A DNA stretch of 64,000 nucleotides from Virgibacillus ihumii (GCF_902726655.1 NZ_CACVAN010000001.1:3791490-3855489), one strand, 5' to 3'. Counted from the stretch's first letter, positions 34,479 through 43,797 are shown. Numbers and translations are program-made. Notes: a model not told the origin generated them from the sequence alone.

Positions 34479-35258
34479 ATGCTTGAACACAAATATTGCA
34501 CCAAGAAAATGATGTTTTTCAGTATTGGTTATATCCTTGTCATTGCGATACTTAGTACTGTCTATGCTGCTAACGGGTTCAGCAATTCGTTGTTTGATTA
34601 CATTGTCAATCTCAGATCAGGGGGAAGTATGAATGTAATTACGTTTTATGTTGGAGTATTGCCAACACTTGCCATCCTGCTTCCAATTTTAATTGATAGG
34701 ATGGAAAATGACTTTGTTATTACCAGAATAAAAGAAAAGAATAAATTATTGAATCAGCATATAATTTTTGCAGCCATAATTAGTGTTATTATAATTGTTT
34801 TATTGGCAATGACCGGTATAATAGGTTCATTTGTGGCAGTTGGACATATCCAGAATTTGTGGCCGACTGAGCAGGGAATGGTCTATCTTATTTTGGAAAA
34901 TAAAATGCACTTTCCCCTCTATATAAATCATGTGACAAGCGTGAAAGTTTGGAGCTATTTGCTGACTTCGAGATTTTTAGTAATCGTTATAATTGCCTTC
35001 ATCATCATTTTTTTAAAAACAATATTACGTAATAATATGTATATATTCTTTGTTACGCAGATGTTCTTTTGGATTGATAGTTTTCTTCCTAAAGGATTTA
35101 GTCTTTTTACAGGGAAAATACGAACAGGTTTGGATACTTGGTTATCACTCCAGGAACAGTTATTTAATTTTGTTTATCTCATTTTAGTAATTGTCATTCT
35201 TTATTTAGTTTGCAGACGCTTATATAAAACAAAGGAATTCTATCACAAAATAAATTAG
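34479..35258 (+). CDS. ABC-type membrane subunit 1, DUF2705-like
   Basis: This 259-residue protein with about six membrane segments (MFFSIGYILVIAILSTVYA, FYVGVLPTLAILLPILI, IIFAAIISVIIIVLLAMTGI, FLVIVIIAFIIIFLKTIL) has the layout of an ABC-2-type permease. The start at 34479 follows GGGG; GTG 34467 overlaps the previous stop. It is one of four related-looking permease genes before the single ATPase. Confidence 0.6.
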   Translation: MLEHKYCTKKMMFFSIGYILVIAILSTVYAANGFSNSLFDYIVNLRSGGSMNVITFYVGVLPTLAILLPILIDRMENDFVITRIKEKNKLLNQHIIFAAIISVIIIVLLAMTGIIGSFVAVGHIQNLWPTEQGMVYLILENKMHFPLYINHVTSVKVWSYLLTSRFLVIVIIAFIIIFLKTILRNNMYIFFVTQMFFWIDSFLPKGFSLFTGKIRTGLDTWLSLQEQLFNFVYLILVIVILYLVCRRLYKTKEFYHKIN

Positions 35259-35268
35259 GTGAACTTTT

Positions 35269-36051
35269 ATGTTAGGAATGGAACTTAAACGGGTAATAAG
35301 TCGTCCGGTATTATATGTACTACTCTTTACAGGATTTGTTTTGGCACTACTGCCGGTAATTGCAACATGGCCTGGAAATGTAACCAGTGATTATTACGTC
35401 TTTTATCCAAGAAACCCCTTTGTAAGCTGGATGTTCTTTGGAGCTGCCACATACAATATTTATGTTTTAATATTTCCGTTGCTGGCTGCACTTCCTTATG
35501 CAGACGCTTATGCCCAAGATTATAATTCAGGACTTATAAAATCAATTTTAACAAAGGTTAAAAAGCGTAGATATCTTAATATCCGTTTTATGGTTAATTT
35601 TATTGTAGGTGGAGCGATAGCCATATTCCCGCCTGTTATCAATTTTTTATTGGAAATGATGGCTTTTCCGTTAATAGAAAACAGTATGTACTATGGCATG
35701 AATTTGGTTGGAGTGGATTCATTTACACCGGGTCTTTTTTATAATTACCCTTTTTTATACATACTGGTCAGAGTAATTATGTTGTTTTTATTGGGGGGAA
35801 TGCTTGCATCTCTTGGGCTGGCTTTATCGACTGCCGTGAAAAACAGATATGTAATTCTTGTTTTTCCTTTTTTGGTTTTTATGGGACTTGACGTATTGTT
35901 TGTCAGTATAGGTTACGTTAATTATTCTATTTCCATGATGTATTTATTTGATGTCCCTTTTCATTGGGGGTTTCCTTTTTATTTACTAATTGGAACAAGC
36001 GGAAGTTATGTATGGTATAAAATTGCCGGTGAAAAAAATGAAACGATTTAA
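35269..36051 (+). CDS. ABC-type membrane subunit 2
   Basis: This 260-residue protein has about six membrane segments. The N-terminus (MLGMELKRVISRPVLYVLLFTGFVLALLP) and the loop ADAYAQDYNSGLIKSILTKVKKRRYLNIRF, with the internal GLIKSI...R element, are typical of ABC-2 permeases, where that loop contacts the ATPase. It starts 10 bases after subunit 1, with AGGTGA upstream. Confidence 0.65.
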   Translation: MLGMELKRVISRPVLYVLLFTGFVLALLPVIATWPGNVTSDYYVFYPRNPFVSWMFFGAATYNIYVLIFPLLAALPYADAYAQDYNSGLIKSILTKVKKRRYLNIRFMVNFIVGGAIAIFPPVINFLLEMMAFPLIENSMYYGMNLVGVDSFTPGLFYNYPFLYILVRVIMLFLLGGMLASLGLALSTAVKNRYVILVFPFLVFMGLDVLFVSIGYVNYSISMMYLFDVPFHWGFPFYLLIGTSGSYVWYKIAGEKNETI

Positions 36052-36841
36052 TATCATACGTATATCGTGCCTCGGACTATTGTCCATCAAAAGGATTTGG
36101 ATTATTGGCTTACTTTATTGTTTTGCAGTTCTGTGTTGTCTATTGCTCATCTCCAAACAAGGAGCTTGGTCTGAATGGGGTATTTTCGACTTAGTTGCTG
36201 ATATTGGTGGGCTTTTGGGCAGTACAAATTTAAATATGTTTCTTATTGCGGCCATTCCTTTTCTTGTGATTGTCTTGACGAGATTTGTTGATGAAAGTGA
36301 GCGAAGCGGATTTTTGTTGGCATTAAAGTCACGTTTTCATATATGGCATGTGCAAGTGGCTTCAGCAATTATGATTTCTTTTATGTTTACGTTGTTTGTT
36401 TTGGCAATTTCTTATATTGGTGGCGGGCTGCTGATTGGATTTGAGAATACCTGGCTTCAGGAAAGCGGTTCAATTGGTCAAGTAATCGGTGAGAATGGAA
36501 ACTTTAAAAAAATAGTTGGGAATTTGGATGCAAATAGAATTATGGCTGTGTTATTTATTACCAAATTTCTTGGTTTTCTCTTGATTTCTTTTTTGGTGCT
36601 ATTTCTAAAGCAAATTATAAAAAATGGCGCCTTAATAATGATTATTCTGGTTATCCTTGCAGGTATTGATTATGCAGCTTTATTGCCGGTGAAAATTTTT
36701 GTTGGAACCGCGGTGTTAACGCTTAAAGACTGGGTGAATCCATCTATTACACTATTTCACTGCAGCTACCTGTTAATTGTGTCATTGGTTTTGTATGGAA
36801 TCACCGGGTTAATCTTTCAAAGAAAGGACTTCCATTCATGA
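36038..36841 (+). CDS. ABC-type membrane subunit 3
   Basis: This 267-residue protein has about six membrane segments (IIGLLYCFAVLCCLLLIS, MFLIAAIPFLVIVLTRFV, VASAIMISFMFTLFVLAISY, LIMIILVILAGIDYAALL). The loop DESERSGFLLALKSRFHIWHVQ resembles the ATPase-contact loop of ABC-2 permeases. The start at 36038 follows CCGGTGA and overlaps subunit 2 by 14 bases, so it is translationally coupled. Confidence 0.6.
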   Translation: MKRFNIIRISCLGLLSIKRIWIIGLLYCFAVLCCLLLISKQGAWSEWGIFDLVADIGGLLGSTNLNMFLIAAIPFLVIVLTRFVDESERSGFLLALKSRFHIWHVQVASAIMISFMFTLFVLAISYIGGGLLIGFENTWLQESGSIGQVIGENGNFKKIVGNLDANRIMAVLFITKFLGFLLISFLVLFLKQIIKNGALIMIILVILAGIDYAALLPVKIFVGTAVLTLKDWVNPSITLFHCSYLLIVSLVLYGITGLIFQRKDFHS

Positions 36842-37650
36842 CCATCAAAGGTTTTTTTAAGCTGCTTTTTCGTGATTTAATCAACAGTTGGCAATATGGG
36901 AAGTTTAAATACATTGCCTTTTTTATCATGATTATATTTTTGTCAGTCATGAAAAGTCTGCAAATAAAACAATTTGATGCAAGCAGTGTCGGCACCTTTT
37001 TTCTGTTACTTCAGGATAATGGGTATATCAAGCATATTACTGATTATCAAATCCCATTTTATTGGAACTTTATTCAATTTTTTATTCTCTTTTTGATTGG
37101 CGATTATTTATTTTATGATTCGCAAAAAAATAAAACCTACGCATTAATTCGAAGTGGTTCAAGGACTGCTTTTATTTCAGCAAAAATTGGTTGGATTATA
37201 ATACAGAATACGATAATAGTGATATTCCTATTTTTGGCCATTTATATTTCATCTGGAATAATTTTTGGTGATTTTTCGATAGATTGTTCTGATTATTTTC
37301 TAAATAGGATTCAACCATTCATGAATATATCAACATCACCTGTGAAGCTATTGGTTCAACTGTTGGTTGGTTTTATCCTATCAAGTGTTGTGCTGTCAGG
37401 CATCATATTGTTAGGGATGCAGTTTTTTGAGAAGATATCGGTGTTTTTCAGTGTGATTATTTTGTGTAGTATATCAACTTTTTATGGAGGTAAATGGTTA
37501 CCGGCCGTACATTCTATGATTTTGAAACACCAAATTTTTATTCAGGATTACAGTCTGACGTTTCGCTTTTCTATAATTTACTGTATATGCTTCTATATCA
37601 TTTTGGGTATTGCTGTTGTATTAGCGTTTAGAAGAAAGGATCACTATTAA
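36838..37650 (+). CDS. ABC-type membrane subunit 4, DUF2705-like
   Basis: This 270-residue protein has about six membrane segments (YIAFFIMIIFLSVMKSL, FIQFFILFLIGDYLFYDS, IIIQNTIIVIFLFLAIYISS). The loop DSQKNKTYALIRSGSRTAFISAKIG resembles the others. It starts inside the stop of subunit 3 (ATGA). It is followed 13 bases later by the ATPase gene. Confidence 0.6.
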   Translation: MTIKGFFKLLFRDLINSWQYGKFKYIAFFIMIIFLSVMKSLQIKQFDASSVGTFFLLLQDNGYIKHITDYQIPFYWNFIQFFILFLIGDYLFYDSQKNKTYALIRSGSRTAFISAKIGWIIIQNTIIVIFLFLAIYISSGIIFGDFSIDCSDYFLNRIQPFMNISTSPVKLLVQLLVGFILSSVVLSGIILLGMQFFEKISVFFSVIILCSISTFYGGKWLPAVHSMILKHQIFIQDYSLTFRFSIIYCICFYIILGIAVVLAFRRKDHY

Positions 37651-37663
37651 AGGGGGATTATCA

Positions 37664-38335
37664 ATGGCAGATTCAGCCTTCCTGCAAGTGAGTCAACTGT
37701 CAAAAGCTATAAAGAAAGAACCTATTTTGCAAGATATTAATTTATCATTAAACAAAGGCAGTATTTATGGGTTCAGGGGTAAAAATGGTTCCGGGAAAAC
37801 CATGCTGTTCAGGGCGTTGTGCGGCTTGATTCTTCCATCCAAAGGAACAGTTAAGGTCGATAGTCAAATACTTGGTGAAGAGATCTCATTTCCACCGAGT
37901 GTTGGCGTATTAATAGAGAATCCGGGTTTTTTAAATGGTTATACTGGTTTTAAAAATTTGAAGTTACTCGCTGATTTAACTGGAAAAATCAGTGATGAAC
38001 GCATTAAGGAATCGATACGCATAGTGGGTCTGGATCCGGAAGATAAGCGAAAGTATCGTAAATATTCTCTGGGGATGAAGCAAAGGTTGGGAATTGCCCA
38101 GGCGATTATGGAAGAGCCTGAACTTATCATTCTGGATGAACCGACCAATGCGCTCGATTCTGATGGTGTAGAAGAGTTTAAAGCATTATTATTAAAATTA
38201 AAGTCTAAAAATAAATGTATATTATTGGCAAGTCATGATAAGGATGAACTCAACTTTCTTTCAGATACCATCTATTTAATGGAGAATGGTAAAATTATGG
38301 ATACATATGACATGCAGGGTGAAGAAGATGAGTAA
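37664..38335 (+). CDS. ABC transporter ATP-binding protein
   Basis: This 223-residue ATPase has Walker A GKNGSGKT (39-46), the Q-loop region near GVLIENPGFLNGYT, the signature YSLGMKQRLGIAQAI near 130, Walker B ELIILDEPTNALD near 150 and the switch histidine in LLASHDKDEL. It is the only ATPase in the operon, so it presumably serves all four membrane subunits. It resembles ATPases of bacteriocin-immunity and gliding/ABC-2 exporters. It overlaps the next gene by eight bases. Confidence 0.92.
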   Translation: MADSAFLQVSQLSKAIKKEPILQDINLSLNKGSIYGFRGKNGSGKTMLFRALCGLILPSKGTVKVDSQILGEEISFPPSVGVLIENPGFLNGYTGFKNLKLLADLTGKISDERIKESIRIVGLDPEDKRKYRKYSLGMKQRLGIAQAIMEEPELIILDEPTNALDSDGVEEFKALLLKLKSKNKCILLASHDKDELNFLSDTIYLMENGKIMDTYDMQGEEDE

Positions 38336-38843
38336 AAAGAAATGGATTCTGGTCGTTTTATCAGTAATGCTGGTCATTGCATGGGGGGTTAGGGTCTATC
38401 AGGTTAATGCAGGTGTAGCAACAGAGTATAAAATCAAAACCTATAAGCTTGGAGAAGAAATAAATTTAGACAATGCAAGTATACAAGTCAAAAGTGCATC
38501 GTATGGCAAAACAGAAGTGGAAAATAATTATGAGTCAGTACCGTTTACGATCGAAATGGAAGTCCGTAATTTATCCGATAAAAAAATAGATGTCATGCAT
38601 CTGATAACAGCCAAATTGGGATATGGACTGGAATATTTTCAGACAAGGGATGGCAAATTTGATGTAGAAAAATTACGCGGTTTAGAACCGGGGATGTCAA
38701 CCAAAATTGTATTGGTTTATCACGTTTCGCCTAAATATAAGGGTGACCAAGCAAAAATATACTTTAACCAGCGTTTGTATGAAAAAAAGGTTAAGCAAAA
38801 GTATAAAAAAGGGTACAGAATTGGAATAGCAATTCAATTGTAA
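38328..38843 (+). CDS. Membrane-anchored extracellular accessory protein
   Basis: The protein has 171 residues. An N-terminal anchor or signal (WILVVLSVMLVIAWGVRVYQVNAG) is followed by a beta-sandwich-like domain (YKLGEEINLDNASIQVKSAS, VPFTIEMEVRNLSDKKID, GLEPGMSTKIVLVYHV) similar to DUF4352/DUF5027-type extracellular domains. The start at 38328 follows GGGTGAAG and is coupled to the ATPase gene. It is the last gene of the operon. Confidence 0.6.
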   Translation: MSKKKWILVVLSVMLVIAWGVRVYQVNAGVATEYKIKTYKLGEEINLDNASIQVKSASYGKTEVENNYESVPFTIEMEVRNLSDKKIDVMHLITAKLGYGLEYFQTRDGKFDVEKLRGLEPGMSTKIVLVYHVSPKYKGDQAKIYFNQRLYEKKVKQKYKKGYRIGIAIQL

Positions 38844-39426
38844 AGTATTGGATACATGAATCATACTTCTGTGTTAAAGGCATATTGGAAAGATACTTAG
38901 TCCCCCTGATTAGCAAAATACGGTTATGTGGATGATAACTTACTAAACAACTTTGACTGTTCAACAATATAATATCGGCTAATATCAGATCAGAAAGACT
39001 GTTCCGCTAACGGGCGCGATTATCTAATAAGAATCGCGCCACAATCGTATATAAGGGACATTTAATTAAATAATTAATTCTGGAGCCTTATGAAATTTGC
39101 GATACTTGTTATCTGGTTAATGAAGCGCAGGTTGACTAAATAGAAAGTCATATTATAGAGGGTTAATAAAAACCCATTTGAAAGTTGCCTCGATTTTTTT
39201 GAGGCGCTTTTTAATTGTTGCCAAAAATTGAAACTGAAAAGGATTAGTAAAATACAAAAATAGTTGTGCTAACCCAGTCTGAATGGTTTACATATTAGTT
39301 TCAGATGGATCCCTTTGCATTCCTGCACAATGGGTCATAGTTAACAGCTTTCTTAACCATCCCATACACCCTCTCCCGATAATATTAATGAGTAAAGTTT
39401 CTTTTGTTTAAGAGTAAATAATTTAT
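38844..39426. other. Long intergenic stretch
   Basis: No gene is supported. It holds copy 5 of the dispersed repeat (39004-39072) and a hairpin with T-run at 39181-39212 (GCCTC/GAGGC, extended by AAAG/CTTT), which looks like a terminator but has no gene just before it. Confidence 0.5.
39004..39072 (+). repeat. Dispersed structured repeat, copy 5 (hairpin type)
   Basis: GCTAACGGGCGCGATT, then TATCTAATAAG, then AATCGCGCC (perfect stem GGCGCGATT/AATCGCGCC), and the end AAGGGACATTTAATTAAA. Confidence 0.85.
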
Positions 39427-39494
39427 TTGACAAACAACAAATAAAACGATAATGTTAGTAAGTAATAACTTACATTATAAGTTGTGTTACTTAC
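39427..39494 (+). promoter_or_regulatory. Promoter and dyad operator for the RND exporter
   Basis: TTGACA (39427-39432), a 17-base spacer and TAATGT (39450-39455). A 37-bp dyad follows at 39458-39494: GTAAGTAATAACTTA opposite TAAGTTGTGTTACTTAC, containing the perfect 16-bp palindrome GTAAGTAATAACTTAC. It overlaps the transcription start. The TetR-type regulator encoded at the end of this operon is the likely ligand. Confidence 0.7.
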
Positions 39495-39509
39495 AGGGGG
39501 GGATGACAA

Positions 39510-41009
39510 ATGAAGATACTGAAATTTATTGCAAACGGAATCGTGAAGTATCCAATTAAAGTGTTAACAATAACGATAGTCGTTATTTTATTATTTGCCG
39601 TTGGAGTACAGCAGGTAGAATTGGCAACAGGCAACAACACACTTATTGAGGAGGATACCGAGGTCTATCAGAATAACCAAACATTGGAACGAGAGTTTGG
39701 CGGTGAATCGATAATTGTGCTGTATGAGGCTGATAATAAGTCCAGTCTATTGACACCTGAAACATTGCACCAAATGGAAAACCTTGAAAGTCAGTTGAGC
39801 AGTCAAGATGGTATTTATACAATTGTCGGTCCTCATACGGCAGTTGAAAGAATATCGAAACAAAAGGCGGAAAAATATGAAGAAGGCGTGACAGAAATGG
39901 CTGGTGGGATGGAGGACATGGGTGAAAATCTTCAGGAAATCAGTACAAACATCAAAAAAAATGCCACCGGACAGTCATTGCCGGATTTCGAATCAAAAAA
40001 TTCCGAAATGGAAAAGCTCATCGGCAGGATGGTCGAAGGTCAGAAAAAACTTGAGCGGGGTTCAGGTGAATTGCTGGATGGCTATTCCAACATGGGGAGC
40101 CAGCTAAAAGATGTTGCAATGAAAATGCAGCAATCCGCGATACAAATGGAGAACAATGCTGAGGGCCCTGCCGGACATAAACAGGCTGCAAAGTTCAAAC
40201 AGTTTGGTGTGAAGCTTAATGCGATGGGAGATAAAATGATTGATGCATCCGTGAAAAGCGCCGAGCTTCCAAATGTATCGAGAAATACCATTAATGGTCT
40301 GCGGGGCCTGGACAAAGGTTTGAAGAAGCAGCAGAGTCAGTTGCACGAAATAAGCAAGCGACAGGTTCAACAGCAAAAAGATCTGGAGGAACTTGCGGAG
40401 GGACTGGCAAAAATGGGAGAAAACCTTATTTCCATGAGTGAAAATCTTAGTGAAATGATTGCTTTCTCTGACAGTATGTCTCCTGCCATCCCAAGAAAAC
40501 AGAAGACATTTAATAAAATGATTTATGAAGATGATGGATCACTGCGCAGTATATTTGATGACATGATTATTGATGGACAATATATGACCTACATGGTCAA
40601 GTTTACGGGAGACGCAACCGACGCGGAGAAAAGTGAGGCCGTCGCTTTCGTAAAGGATTATATAGAAGGGAATCCGGTTGGAGGACTGGATACAATAGTA
40701 TCTGGAAAGCCGGTTTTGGATGATTCCATCCGGACTGAGATGAAAAATAGTATGCAAAAAATGATGGGTCTTTCGATTTTATTCATGATTATCGTGCTTG
40801 GAATTGTATTCCGGGTGAAATGGCGCATTCTGCCACTTGCGATAATCCTGATTGCTGTAATTGGAACAGTAGGATTGATGGGATGGATCAGTGTGCCAAT
40901 CACAATGGTATCGATGGCGGTTTTCCCGATTTTGATTGGCCTCGGTATTGACTATGCTATTCAATTCCAGACCAGGTATACGGAAGAAATGAAAGGGGAG
41001 AAACACTAA
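39510..41009 (+). CDS. RND/MMPL-family exporter, N-terminal half
   Basis: The frame encodes 499 residues. The first membrane segment (VLTITIVVILLFAVGVQQVEL) is followed by a long extracellular, coiled-coil-rich domain and then the first membrane block (LSILFMIIVLGIVFRVKW, ILPLAIILIAVIGTVGLMGWI, MVSMAVFPILIGLGIDYAIQFQTRY). It ends at a TAA in the loop where intact family members run on into the rest of the block. The next ORF starts on the very next base in the same frame. See the split-gene finding. The operon is probably drug- or lipid-related. Confidence 0.8.
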   Translation: MKILKFIANGIVKYPIKVLTITIVVILLFAVGVQQVELATGNNTLIEEDTEVYQNNQTLEREFGGESIIVLYEADNKSSLLTPETLHQMENLESQLSSQDGIYTIVGPHTAVERISKQKAEKYEEGVTEMAGGMEDMGENLQEISTNIKKNATGQSLPDFESKNSEMEKLIGRMVEGQKKLERGSGELLDGYSNMGSQLKDVAMKMQQSAIQMENNAEGPAGHKQAAKFKQFGVKLNAMGDKMIDASVKSAELPNVSRNTINGLRGLDKGLKKQQSQLHEISKRQVQQQKDLEELAEGLAKMGENLISMSENLSEMIAFSDSMSPAIPRKQKTFNKMIYEDDGSLRSIFDDMIIDGQYMTYMVKFTGDATDAEKSEAVAFVKDYIEGNPVGGLDTIVSGKPVLDDSIRTEMKNSMQKMMGLSILFMIIVLGIVFRVKWRILPLAIILIAVIGTVGLMGWISVPITMVSMAVFPILIGLGIDYAIQFQTRYTEEMKGEKH

Positions 41010-42410
41010 ATGATGAAAAATAGAAGCACCGAAAGCGTCAAAAAAACTGTAACAAGGATGGCGCCTGCTGTTCTTACCGCTCTTTTTGCAACAGCAGTAG
41101 GTTTTTTATCCTTGTATACTTCACCGGTACCAATGATACAAGACTTTGGAAAAATGCTTACCATTGGGATGTTAATCAGTTTTATCGTTGGTTTGTTTAT
41201 CCTGATTCCGATACTATTTACACGTGATTATTTTTTCACAAAATCAAAGATAGAGAATGCAAAGACAAATACTGGAGATTCAAAGGTGAACATTGGTTTT
41301 AGAAAAATCACGAATGCAATCATTAAACTCAGATGGCTGATCCTTTTTTTAGCAATTGTCACGTCAGCCTTCGGAATCTGGGGAGATATGCATACAGGTG
41401 TTGAAACTGATGTGGAAACTTTTATGCCTCAGGATACGCAGGAACTGGAGGATATTCACAAACTGCGTGATATTCTGGGCACTACCGATCAAGTTTCCAT
41501 CATGTACAGTACAGACAATGTGCTTGATGAAAAAACATTGAAATGGTCGGAAGAAATGACTGATTCCCTTGAACAGGAATTCCCATCCGTTATAGTTGAC
41601 ACCAATTCATTGTCAGCACTTTTAAAGAAAATGAATGAAGGTGAAATGCCGAATCAGAGAAAAACAGCTGACATTATTGAAGACATGCCGGAAGAACAAT
41701 TAAAACTATTTATAAACGAAGAGAGAGACAGATCTGTTATAAATGTCGGTATCAAGCACCTGGAAGCGGAGGAACTGCAGACTTTTATCACGGAAACAAA
41801 AGAATATGTTGCAGATAATAAGCCAGATGATATCAGTGCGACAATAACCGGTAAGGCGGTTGTAGATGTGGAAATGGTAACAGCACTGACGACAGGCAGA
41901 TATAAAATGACCTTGTTGGGTATGGGTCTTGTTTTTCTCGTCTTATTACTGATTTACCGGCACCCGATAAAGGCTTTCATTCCCCTGCTGCCAATTGTGT
42001 TTATAGTTGGCTGGTCAGGCGGGGTTATGTACTTGTTTAATATTGATTACACTCCTTTAACAGCAACACTCGGCGCGCTGATTATCGGTATTGGAACAGA
42101 ATTTACGATCCTGATAATGGAGCGGTTTTACGAGGAACGCCAAAAAGGTTCAAAAAGACAGGAAGCAATTATAACAGCCAATGAAAAAATGGGTAAAGCT
42201 ATATTTGCTTCGGCCCTCACAACAATTGGCGGATTCAGTGCTTTGCTTATATCTGATTTCGTGATTTTAAGCAATTTTGGTATGATGACATTAGTGAATA
42301 TTTCCTTTGCCCTTTTGAGTACGATCATTGTCCTGCCCGCAATATTGGTAATTCTTGACCGGTTTGTGCGTACAAAAAGTGATGAAGGAACAGAAATTGT
42401 AACGGGGTGA
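41010..42410 (+). CDS. RND/MMPL-family exporter, C-terminal half
   Basis: The frame encodes 466 residues. It opens with MMKNRSTESVKKTVTRMAP and the remaining part of the first membrane block (VLTALFATAVGFLSLYTSPV), then a periplasm-like domain and the second block (TATLGALIIGIGTEFTILIM, AIFASALTTIGGFSALLIS). It is directly in frame with the upstream half, separated by a single TAA. GGGGAG at 40995-41000 could serve as its ribosome site, nine bases before ATG 41010, so translation as a separate, coupled subunit is possible. Confidence 0.8.
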   Translation: MMKNRSTESVKKTVTRMAPAVLTALFATAVGFLSLYTSPVPMIQDFGKMLTIGMLISFIVGLFILIPILFTRDYFFTKSKIENAKTNTGDSKVNIGFRKITNAIIKLRWLILFLAIVTSAFGIWGDMHTGVETDVETFMPQDTQELEDIHKLRDILGTTDQVSIMYSTDNVLDEKTLKWSEEMTDSLEQEFPSVIVDTNSLSALLKKMNEGEMPNQRKTADIIEDMPEEQLKLFINEERDRSVINVGIKHLEAEELQTFITETKEYVADNKPDDISATITGKAVVDVEMVTALTTGRYKMTLLGMGLVFLVLLLIYRHPIKAFIPLLPIVFIVGWSGGVMYLFNIDYTPLTATLGALIIGIGTEFTILIMERFYEERQKGSKRQEAIITANEKMGKAIFASALTTIGGFSALLISDFVILSNFGMMTLVNISFALLSTIIVLPAILVILDRFVRTKSDEGTEIVTG

Positions 42411-42417
42411 AATAGGT

Positions 42418-42987
42418 ATGCGAGATAAAACGGATCAAATTTTGAATGCGGCAATCAAGGTGTTCATTTCAAAAGGGTTCCTACAGTCCACCACTCAGGA
42501 AATCGCAAAGGAAGCCGAAGTGGCCGAGGTAACACTTTACCGCAAATTTTCCACAAAGCAGAACCTTTTTGAGATTGTGGTGAAAAAAGCACTCGAGAAT
42601 GAATTTCATGCCAAAGTCATGAAGTTTGCAGAAGAACCGGGAACAACGGAATTTTTCAAACGCATTCTGGATGACCGATTTACAGCTTTGTCAAGAAACC
42701 ATATGCTTGCAAAGACACTGCTTGCTGAAAGTTTTATGGGACATTTAGCTGACGAGATTAATTTTCCCGTTATTATTTTTAATGGACTCAAAAAAGGATT
42801 GGATATACACTTTGCCAGATTTGAAAATAAACCTGACACAAACCTTCTTGCAAGGCAAATAGGGGGTATTCTTCTTGGGAGCCTGACATTCCCGCCGGAA
42901 GTGCCTTATTATAAGCAGTCCAAGCAGCAAAAGGAAGAACTGTTAAACGTACAAGTGCATGCTTTGGAAATCTTTATACCCCGATGA
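42418..42987 (+). CDS. TetR-family transcriptional regulator
   Basis: The protein has 189 residues. The N-terminal helix-turn-helix is QILNAAIKVFISKGFLQSTT, TQEIAKEAEVAEVTLYRKFS and TKQNLFEIV (residues 5-55), followed by an all-helical ligand domain. GGGGTGAAAT precedes the ATG, eight bases after the exporter stop. It probably represses the exporter operon through the 37-bp dyad at 39458-39494. Confidence 0.92.
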   Translation: MRDKTDQILNAAIKVFISKGFLQSTTQEIAKEAEVAEVTLYRKFSTKQNLFEIVVKKALENEFHAKVMKFAEEPGTTEFFKRILDDRFTALSRNHMLAKTLLAESFMGHLADEINFPVIIFNGLKKGLDIHFARFENKPDTNLLARQIGGILLGSLTFPPEVPYYKQSKQQKEELLNVQVHALEIFIPR

Positions 42988-43018
42988 TGGTTAATTGAAT
43001 GGTTGCAGGAACACACGA

Positions 43019-43030
43019 GAGGCTGGAACA
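43019..43030 (+). other. Match to the IS1182 terminal repeat
   Basis: GAGGCTGGAACA matches 11 of 12 bases of the terminal inverted repeat GAGGCTGGGACA of the insertion sequence at 58904. No second end or transposase sequence is nearby, so it may be a remnant or chance. Confidence 0.3.
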
Positions 43031-43126
43031 ACAGTGTTTTTTCAAAAGCGATTCAAAAGTAACTGAAAACAAACTTGGGACATATGATGATTTTGTATAT
43101 GTAATCACAAGAAAGGATTGAAAACT

Positions 43127-43675
43127 ATGTCTCAGTATGAATATCCTTATTCCTACTCGCCAATTTGTAATTGTGGCAGGGTACCGTTTAACTGGAGTGC
43201 AGCAAATGAATTTTATGCAAACCAACATTGGCCATACGCAGACCCCCGCAGCTTTACGGGTCCCTTGATGCAAGATCATGGAAAAGAACCATTTGTACTG
43301 AATATAGATCAGGCTGCCAAGCAAAACAATACTTTTCGTACAGCCATATGGACAGGAGATAATTTGCAGGTTACATTGATGAGTATTGGAGTTGGGGAAG
43401 ATATAGGTTTAGAAGTACATCCTGATGTGGATCAATTTTTACGTGTTGAGGCAGGGCAAGGAGTCGTTCAAATGGGAGATAGGAAAGATAATTTATATTT
43501 TCAGGATATAGTTTTTGATGATTATGCAATCATGGTACCTGCCGGAGTATGGCACAATCTGATTAATACGGGTCGTACACCGCTTAAACTTTACACAATC
43601 TATGCCCCGCCTGAACATCCGTTTGGTACTGTTCATCGTACAAAAGCAGAGGCAATGGCCGCTGAGGAAGATTAA
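43127..43675 (+). CDS. Cupin-domain protein
   Basis: The protein has 182 residues. The C-terminal half is a cupin barrel: GLEVHPDVDQFLRVEAGQGVV with the metal-site residues H, D/E near 95-103, and MVPAGVWHNLINTG with the second-motif His near 142. A Tyr/Cys/Trp-rich N-terminal segment (YEYPYSYSPICNCGRVPFNW) precedes it. The start at 43127 follows AAAGGATTG. Bacillaceae homologues (YdbB-like) have no defined substrate. The gene stands alone, with a terminator after it. Confidence 0.75.
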   Translation: MSQYEYPYSYSPICNCGRVPFNWSAANEFYANQHWPYADPRSFTGPLMQDHGKEPFVLNIDQAAKQNNTFRTAIWTGDNLQVTLMSIGVGEDIGLEVHPDVDQFLRVEAGQGVVQMGDRKDNLYFQDIVFDDYAIMVPAGVWHNLINTGRTPLKLYTIYAPPEHPFGTVHRTKAEAMAAEED

Positions 43676-43754
43676 ATCAGTTTTATAAGCCGTGCAAAGT
43701 TGAGAATGCTGCCAGAAGTTTAATCCAAAAAATTGGTTGTCTGTTATTAATAGT

Positions 43755-43797
43755 CAGGTATCGTCCGGGGGAGATCCGGTCGTTGCCTGGCTTTTTT
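43755..43797 (+). terminator. Terminator after the cupin gene
   Basis: CAGGTATCGTCCGG pairs imperfectly with CCGGTCGTTGCCTG, followed by six T. Confidence 0.7.
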
